NCBI GenBank assembly: GCA_031259605.1
Contig: JAIRLE010000071.1
Coordinates: forward strand, 1 to 10,816
Direction: 5' to 3'
Origin: Zoogloeaceae bacterium
GTDB lineage: Bacteria > Pseudomonadota > Gammaproteobacteria > Burkholderiales > Rhodocyclaceae
Length of the DNA stretch: 10,816 nt
This document shows, in pieces, positions 6,685 to 10,816 of the stretch; within the stretch, counting starts at the first letter, position 1; each line of letters starts with the position of its first letter. Below the pieces are notes generated by a model. That model made no database searches and had not been told where the DNA came from. It was given only the letters and a program-made list of their open reading frames with translations. A program made the position numbers and the translations under genes.

Positions 6685-7740
6685 ATGCAACATATCAAAA
6701 CGCCTGCCGGAGCTTCTTCCGCGCGCAAATTCCTCGCGGCCCTGGGCGGGCTGTGGGTTCTTCTGGGCTTTTCCGCCACCACGCCTGCCCAGGAAGTCAA
6801 TCTCTATTCAGCGCGGCACTATGAGTCGGACAAGGCGCTCTACGCGCTCTTCGAGAAGGAAACCGGCATCAAGGTGAACGTGGTGAGCGCCAACGCGCCC
6901 GAACTCATCGAACGCATCAAGCGCGAAGGCGAAGCCACGAGCGCCGATCTCTTTATCACCGTCGACGGCGGCGTGCTGAATACCGCCAAAAACGCGGGCA
7001 TCCTGCAAGTCATTCCCTCGACGCTGGCCCTGCAAAACATACCCGCCGCCCTGCGCGACCGTGAAAACCACTGGATCGGCATCACCACCCGCGCCCGCAT
7101 CATCGTCTATTCCAAAGCGCGGGTACGCCCCGAACAGCTCTCCACCTACGAAGACCTGGCCGCCCCCAAATGGAAGGGGAAGATCGTGGCGCGGCCATCT
7201 TCCGCCCTCTACGATCAATCCCTGCTCGCCTCATTGATCGCCCTGGACGGCGAGGAAAAAGCGCTGGCCTGGGTCAAGGGCGTCGCGGCGAATTTCGCCC
7301 GCCCGCCCAAGGGCAACGACCGCTCGCAAGCCAGGGACATCGCCGCTGGACTGGGCGACGTGGCGCTGATGAACACCTATTACATCGGGCAGATGCTCCA
7401 TTCCAAGGACCCGGAGGAAGTCCGCGCGGCAGAAGAAGTGGGCCTTTTCTTTCCCAACCAGGAGACCACCGGCACGCATCGAAACATAAGCGGCGTGGCG
7501 CTGACGAAACACGCGAAGAACCCGGAGAACGCCATTCGCTTCATCGAATTCCTGACCGCCGTCCCGGCACAGGAGCGACTCTCCGCCGGCAACTACGAAT
7601 TCCCGACGAATCCGAAGGCCAGAAAACATCCCCTTTTGGAAAGCTGGGGCACGTTCCGGACGCAGAACGTCGACTTCTCCGAACTGAGCAAGCATAACGC
7701 CAAGGCCATCCGCTTCTTTGCCGAAGGGGGATGGAAATAA
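6685..7740 (+). CDS. fbpA: Ferric-iron ABC transporter, periplasmic substrate-binding protein
   Basis: 351 residues. A signal peptide with basic start (K5, K15), a hydrophobic core at about 17-30 and a TPA cleavage site near residue 35 sends it to the periplasm. The mature protein opens with VNLYSARHYESD (38-49), the hallmark of the FutA/IdiA/FbpA iron-binding group, with Y41, H45 and Y46 near the metal site. NTYYIGQM (230-237) supplies the double tyrosine Y232-Y233 that ligates Fe(III) in this family. ITVDGG (91-96) and the ELSKHN tail (333-338) are also typical of the group. It captures ferric iron, possibly with a synergistic anion, and hands it to the inner-membrane permease. The predicted Fur box upstream supports an iron role over related spermidine, sulfate or thiamine binders. 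The stop lies inside the permease gene's start, with a 10-base overlap. Confidence 0.93.
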   Translation: MQHIKTPAGASSARKFLAALGGLWVLLGFSATTPAQEVNLYSARHYESDKALYALFEKETGIKVNVVSANAPELIERIKREGEATSADLFITVDGGVLNTAKNAGILQVIPSTLALQNIPAALRDRENHWIGITTRARIIVYSKARVRPEQLSTYEDLAAPKWKGKIVARPSSALYDQSLLASLIALDGEEKALAWVKGVAANFARPPKGNDRSQARDIAAGLGDVALMNTYYIGQMLHSKDPEEVRAAEEVGLFFPNQETTGTHRNISGVALTKHAKNPENAIRFIEFLTAVPAQERLSAGNYEFPTNPKARKHPLLESWGTFRTQNVDFSELSKHNAKAIRFFAEGGWK

Positions 7741-9392
7741 GGGCAAGCGTCTTGCCCGCTTCGCTCCGCTGGGTGTCTGGAAACGGCTGGACGACGATCC
7801 GCGCAGCCGTTTTCCTGTGTGTGCTGTTGCCGTTTTTGGCCCTCGCGGGCGGGCTTTTTTCCCCGCCCGGCGAGCATTGGCCTTACGTGCGCGACTACCT
7901 GCTGCGCGCCTATTGCACGGAAACGCTCCTCGTCACGCTGGGCGCGGGAGCATTCGCCGGAGCGCTCGGCATAGGGCTGGCCTGGGCCGTGAGCATGCAC
8001 GATTTTCGCGGCCGCCGCTTCTTCGATCTGGCGCTCGTGCTGCCGCTCGCCATTCCACCCTACATCGCCGCCTATACCTACGAAGGGCTGCTGGGCTACA
8101 CCGGCGTCATCCAGGTTTTCCTGCGCCGCCATTTCGAGCTTTCCCTGGCGCGCCTGACCACGGAAATCCCGGCGCAAGCCTGGGCCATCTGGGTGTTCGG
8201 CGTCACCCTCTTCCCCTACGTCTATCTCCTGACCCGCGCCTTCCTGCGCCATCAGAGCGCGGCGCTTTTCGAGAACGCACTTCTTCTGGGCGGAAGCGCG
8301 CGCCTTTTCTGGCGCGTGGGTTTGCCCCTCCTGTGGCCATCGGCGACGGCGGGCGTCATCCTCGTCTGTCTCGAAGTATTGAATGACTTTGGCGTTTCCA
8401 GCCACTATGGCCTCACCACCTTCACCACGGCCATCTTCGCCGCCTGGTTCGGCATGGGGGACGCGGACACGGCCATTCGGCTCTCGCTGATCCTGCTCGG
8501 CCTCGTCTTCTTCACGCTGCTCATACGCAAGGCGCTGCACAACGCCCGGCGCTACCATGTCGTCTCCAGTCAGGAAAAATGGCTGTCTCCCCACCGCCTC
8601 CGGGGGCTACCCCAAGCAGGCGTCATACTGTTCTGCAGCCTTGTCTGCCTTGCCGGATTTCTCGCGCCCCTGCTGCAAATGCTCCACTGGCTGCGTCTGA
8701 GTTGGCGAGGCGCGTTCACCGCCGATCTGGGAAGCGCGCTTTGCTATACCCTGGGCGTATCGGGCATGGCCGCCCTTCTCGTGATGCTCGCGGCCACGGG
8801 GACGGCGAACGCCAACCGGCTTTTCCGGAGTCGGCTTTCCACACCGCTCTCCCAGGGCGCGACCTTGGGGTACGCGATTCCCTCGGCAGTGCTCGCCATC
8901 GGGATCATCGGTTTTTTCACTGGCGCGGATCTTTGGCTCGCCTCGCGTTTTCCCTTCCTGCCGGAGCGTTTCCTGAGCATGAGCAGCTTTCTCCTGGTTT
9001 TTGCCTACGGCATCCGTTTTTTCAGCATCGGCTACCAGTCCGTGGAAGCGGGCTTCGCCAAGATTGGCCGGGTGTACGCCGAAGCTTCACGCACTTTGGG
9101 CCGGAACGTCACCGCCACTTTCTTCCGGGTGGATCTGCCCATGATCCGCCACGCCATCCTGGGCGGTTCGGCGCTCGTCTTCATCGACATCCTGAAGGAA
9201 CTGCCGCTGGGTCTCCTGCTGCGTCCCTTCAACACGGAAACCCTGGGCACCATGGTTTACCATTTCGCCAACAATGAGGCGCTGGAAGAAACCGCGCTGC
9301 CCTCCCTGTGCATCGTGCTTTCCGGAGCGGCCTTCCTCTTGTTGACGCAATTCTGGGAAAAGGGAGAGGAAAAACGTGTTTCTGGAAATTGA
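7731..9392 (+). CDS. fbpB: Ferric-iron ABC transporter permease, two fused membrane domains
   Basis: 553 residues, the normal size for FbpB-type permeases in which two BPD_transp_1 domains are fused. About twelve hydrophobic segments are visible, in two sets split by a hydrophilic linker around residues 266-293. Each half has an EAA loop that docks with the ATPase: residues 181-200 (ENALLLGG to GLPL) and 451-470 (EASRTLG to VDLP). The protein passes iron delivered by the binding protein through the inner membrane. The chosen ATG overlaps the fbpA stop by ten bases, and its AAGGGGG sequence lies directly against the start codon, unusually close. A TTG at 7752 with an AAGGG upstream is a possible alternative start, shortening the protein by seven residues without losing a helix. 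The stop overlaps the ATPase gene by 17 bases, so all three genes are translationally linked. Confidence 0.92.
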   Translation: MEIRASVLPASLRWVSGNGWTTIRAAVFLCVLLPFLALAGGLFSPPGEHWPYVRDYLLRAYCTETLLVTLGAGAFAGALGIGLAWAVSMHDFRGRRFFDLALVLPLAIPPYIAAYTYEGLLGYTGVIQVFLRRHFELSLARLTTEIPAQAWAIWVFGVTLFPYVYLLTRAFLRHQSAALFENALLLGGSARLFWRVGLPLLWPSATAGVILVCLEVLNDFGVSSHYGLTTFTTAIFAAWFGMGDADTAIRLSLILLGLVFFTLLIRKALHNARRYHVVSSQEKWLSPHRLRGLPQAGVILFCSLVCLAGFLAPLLQMLHWLRLSWRGAFTADLGSALCYTLGVSGMAALLVMLAATGTANANRLFRSRLSTPLSQGATLGYAIPSAVLAIGIIGFFTGADLWLASRFPFLPERFLSMSSFLLVFAYGIRFFSIGYQSVEAGFAKIGRVYAEASRTLGRNVTATFFRVDLPMIRHAILGGSALVFIDILKELPLGLLLRPFNTETLGTMVYHFANNEALEETALPSLCIVLSGAAFLLLTQFWEKGEEKRVSGN

Positions 9393-10029
9393 CGATCTCT
9401 ACTTCGCCTATCCGGGCAAGGGCCATCCCTGGGTGCTGGCAGGCTACCGTCTCGGCGTGGAAGCCGGGGAACGGGTGGGCGTCTCCGGCCCCAGCGGCCA
9501 GGGAAAAAGCACCCTGCTGCGCCTGATCGCGGGTCTTGAACGCCCGCAAAAAGGCCGGATCGTCATCGACGGGGAAGTCATGGCGAGCGCAAAGCGCCAT
9601 GTAGAGCCGGAAGCGCGCCAGGTGGGCATGGTGTTTCAGGATTACGGCCTGTTCCCGCATATGACAGTGGCGAGAAACATCGCCTATGGTCTTTGGCGGC
9701 AGGACAAGAAGGCGCGACGCGCGCGAGTGGACGCCATGCTGGAACTCATTCGCATGACAGAATTTTCCACGCGCTATCCCTATGAAATCAGCGGCGGTCA
9801 GCAGCAGCGCGTCGCCCTCGCCCGGGCGCTCGCGCCCAACCCCAAGCTCCTGCTCCTGGATGAACCCCTGAGCAACCTGGATGCCGCCCTGAAAACGGAA
9901 ATCCGCGAAGAAATGCGCGCGCTCATGCAACAAAGCCGCGTCACCTGCCTTTTTGTTTCCCACGATCTCGACGACCTCGACGTGGTGTGCGAACGTATCG
10001 TGCGGATGGGAGATGATAGGCGCGATTGA
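9376..10029 (+). CDS. fbpC: Ferric-iron ABC transporter ATP-binding protein, short form
   Basis: 217 residues from a GTG start preceded by a purine-rich AGGGAGAGG site. All ATPase motifs are present: Walker A GPSGQGKST (38-46), Q-loop Q88 (FQDYGLFPHMTV, 87-98), signature ISGGQQQR (138-145), Walker B LLLLDEP (158-164), D-loop SNLD (166-169), and H196 of the switch region. It powers iron import through the permease encoded just upstream, docking onto the two EAA loops. Classical FbpC proteins are ~350 residues, with a C-terminal regulatory beta-barrel (TOBE-like). Here the protein ends soon after the H-loop, at RMGDDRRD, so that domain is absent. A clean stop and no recognisable downstream remnant argue for a naturally short form rather than a fresh frameshift. 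The substrate is inferred from the operon partners. Confidence 0.92.
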   Translation: MFLEIDDLYFAYPGKGHPWVLAGYRLGVEAGERVGVSGPSGQGKSTLLRLIAGLERPQKGRIVIDGEVMASAKRHVEPEARQVGMVFQDYGLFPHMTVARNIAYGLWRQDKKARRARVDAMLELIRMTEFSTRYPYEISGGQQQRVALARALAPNPKLLLLDEPLSNLDAALKTEIREEMRALMQQSRVTCLFVSHDLDDLDVVCERIVRMGDDRRD

Positions 10030-10048
10030 AAGAAGAAGGACAGTTCCA

Positions 10049-10071
10049 GAAGCGCCCATGCGCCTTGTTTT
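10049..10071 (+). terminator. Possible intrinsic terminator after fbpC
   Basis: AAGCGC and GCGCCTT pair across a CCAT loop, with one bulged C, and are followed by GTTTTG. The structure sits ~20 bases after the last gene of the iron operon. The stem is short (six pairs) and the T-run brief, so this is a weak call. Confidence 0.35.
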
Positions 10072-10169
10072 GAGCGGCAGCTACCGTAATGGAGATCGGC
10101 GGCACCGGTCAATCCTGCGTACAATTGTGGGAGAATCGCGGGCCGGTTTTCCCGATGGTCATTTTGTGA

Positions 10170-10439
10170 TCAGGCGAACTCAGTGTTACGAAGATCGACT
10201 GGAAAACCGGGAAGCGTCACGCACGAAACCTCGCGCGCGTAGCGTTCCAGCACCTCAGCGACGGTGGTGCAACGCCGCACGTCCTGCCCGCGCCGCGCGC
10301 CCATACTACGTGCCCGAATTTCTTCCTCCGCCGCCCACGCAATCGCATCGCGTTTTACCCGAAATGTCGCAGATTTCCGCCAACCGTTTACGAAAATTTC
10401 CGCGCGCCATTTGTCTCTGTATTTTCGAATCGATGCCAT
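10170..10439 (-). pseudogene. Truncated phage-type tyrosine integrase, N-terminal fragment
   Basis: 89 codons remain. The start is the ATG at 10439, preceded by a good GGAGG site; in-frame codons before it look non-coding. Residues 1 to ~75 (MASIRKYRDKWRAE..., then SATFRVKRDAIAWAAEEE, then TVAEVLERYAREVS) match the pattern of tyrosine-integrase N-termini: the arm-type DNA-binding fold that recognises flanking att-site repeats, followed by the start of the core-binding domain. After AREVS the resemblance stops, the last ~17 residues look unrelated, and the frame closes. The core-binding and catalytic domains, with the R-H-R-Y residues, are missing, so no recombination activity is expected. The break point is near 10222. 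Position beside the tRNA-Thr 3' end and reading away from it is the classical layout of a genomic island or prophage end. This is the residue of an element whose body was lost or lies outside the window. Confidence 0.78.
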
Positions 10440-10484
10440 CCCACACCCTCCGCCCACTACGCCGTCATAAACCGCGTGTAAATC

Positions 10485-10503
10485 TGTGCGTAATTTGTGC
10501 GTA
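10485..10503. repeat. Direct repeats at the integrase transcription start
   Basis: TGTGCGTA occurs at 10485-10492 and again at 10496-10503, an 11-bp period, about one helical turn. A looser third copy (GTGTAAAT) lies at 10476-10483. The repeats cover the predicted start of the integrase transcript. This fits either arm-type integrase sites or an operator for self-repression. Confidence 0.55.
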
Positions 10504-10507
10504 GTGA

Positions 10508-10536
10508 ATAGTAATTTAAGTGAATTCCACATGCAA
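10508..10536 (-). promoter_or_regulatory. Promoter candidate for the integrase remnant
   Basis: On the minus strand: TTGCAT (10536-10531), a 17-bp spacer, TACTAT (10513-10508), both four of six consensus positions, in an AT-rich stretch. The leader to the integrase ATG would be ~60 bases and carries the direct repeats. Confidence 0.5.
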
Positions 10537-10590
10537 AATTATTTTTTCATCCGCTCCTAATCCGTTGATTTTTAATAATTTATAACTCTG

Positions 10591-10610
10591 CGTTAAATCC
10601 CGTTAAATCC
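10591..10610. repeat. Tandem decamer next to the tRNA 3' end
   Basis: CGTTAAATCC is repeated twice in tandem, ending three bases before the CCA end of tRNA-Thr. It lies at the presumed integration junction. It may be part of the attachment site or a simple duplication; no other copy was seen in the window. Confidence 0.6.
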
Positions 10611-10613
10611 CAA

Positions 10614-10689
10614 TGGTGCCGGAAATAGGATTCGAACCTACGACCCCATCATTACGAATGACGTGCTCTACCAACTGAGCTATTCCGGC
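10614..10689 (-). tRNA. tRNA-Thr, anticodon CGU, CCA encoded
   Basis: The 76-base minus-strand sequence folds as a full cloverleaf: acceptor stem GCCGGAA/UUCCGGC, D-arm GCUC...GAGC, anticodon stem CGUCA/UGAUG with loop UUCGUAA, a five-base variable region, T-arm GUAGG-UUCGAAU-CCUAU, discriminator A and encoded CCA. The anticodon CGU reads ACG, giving threonine. Its 3' end borders the integrase remnant, so it probably served as the attachment site. Confidence 0.96.
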
Positions 10690-10699
10690 GGGAGCGCGG

Positions 10700-10728
10700 A
10701 TTATAGAGTCTGGCGCGGCGACGCGCAA
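10700..10728 (-). promoter_or_regulatory. Promoter of tRNA-Thr
   Basis: On the minus strand: TTGCGC (10728-10723), a 17-bp spacer, and a perfect TATAAT (10705-10700). A GC-rich discriminator (CCGCGC) follows, a feature of stable-RNA promoters under stringent control. Transcription would start a few bases before the tRNA 5' end at 10689. Confidence 0.75.
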
Positions 10729-10759
10729 TGTTTGTTCGGGAGGGAATCGCATGAATGCT

Positions 10760-10787
10760 CACCCTCTCCCGCAAGCGGGAGAGGGTG
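10760..10787. repeat. Perfect inverted repeat, 13-bp arms, interspersed-palindrome type
   Basis: CACCCTCTCCCGC (10760-10772), loop AA, GCGGGAGAGGGTG (10775-10787). All 13 pairs are perfect. Sequences of this CCCTCTCCCGC-type are, from general knowledge, abundant intergenic palindromes in many proteobacterial genomes and resemble REP-like elements. It lies upstream of tRNA-Thr and may also form a transcript end for a gene beyond the window. Confidence 0.75.
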
Positions 10788-10816
10788 GCCCAGTCCCAGC
10801 AAGAAATTAGCGGCAG

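Noticed and set aside
7593..8594. 333-codon minus-strand frame opposite fbpA end and fbpB
   Set aside because: No domain content, and it covers two well-supported transporter genes on the other strand.
6685..10029. Alternative substrates for the ABC transporter (thiamine, spermidine, sulfate, phosphonate)
   Set aside because: The YSARHYESD start, the double tyrosine near residue 232, and the upstream Fur box point to ferric iron.
10030..10169. Possible promoter (TACAAT at 10120-10125) and short gene after fbpC
   Set aside because: No acceptable -35 box at a usual distance, and the first ATG (10154) opens a frame of only four codons. Nothing else was supported.
10440..10532. Extended N-terminus of the integrase fragment from the upstream ATG at 10532
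   Set aside because: The extra 31 residues resemble no integrase sequence and overlap the predicted promoter and repeats. The ATG at 10439 has a strong GGAGG site and starts the typical MASIRK sequence.
10476..10610. Short repeats considered as a CRISPR remnant
   Set aside because: Units are 8-10 bp, tandem or nearly so, with no unique spacers of regular length.

Overview
The window looks like chromosome of a proteobacterium, most likely a betaproteobacterium. This rests on protein style, the Fur-box and promoter style, and a GC-rich intergenic palindrome; no rRNA or other phylogenetic marker is present, so the placement is tentative.

Region 1-2755 (plus strand, visibly more AT-rich than the rest) holds three tightly packed genes. 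They encode a polytopic GT-C-like membrane protein that is probably cut at its 5' end by the window edge, a four-helix ArnE/ArnF/EamA-like putative flippase subunit, and an extended short-chain dehydrogenase/epimerase. Facing them, after a convergent 185-bp gap that starts with an 18-bp perfect palindrome, is a minus-strand HAD-UbiA fusion (2941-4356). Its UbiA half carries the motifs of the decaprenyl-phosphate-ribose synthase type. Together these four suggest assembly of a lipid-carried sugar: attach to polyprenyl phosphate, dephosphorylate, modify, flip, transfer.

The 129-bp gap 4357-4485 contains two overlapping divergent promoter candidates with a strong Fur-box match across their shared -10 region. 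It separates the HAD-UbiA gene from a 667-residue TMTC-like GT-C membrane protein with a helical-repeat tail (4486-6489). A second Fur-box match (6618-6636) lies before an fbpABC-type ferric-iron ABC transporter (6685-10029): periplasmic binding protein, fused two-domain permease, and a short ATPase, with overlapping reading frames. Predicted iron control therefore covers both an iron importer and a membrane glycosylation gene pair, which is the most unusual aspect of the window.

The right end (10030-10816) is an old integration site. A truncated tyrosine-integrase N-terminus (10170-10439, minus) with its own promoter candidate and direct repeats sits beside the 3' end of tRNA-Thr(CGU) (10614-10689, minus). 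The tRNA has a consensus -10 box, and a 13-bp-arm perfect inverted repeat of the interspersed type lies beyond it. No rRNA, CRISPR array or intact insertion sequence was seen.
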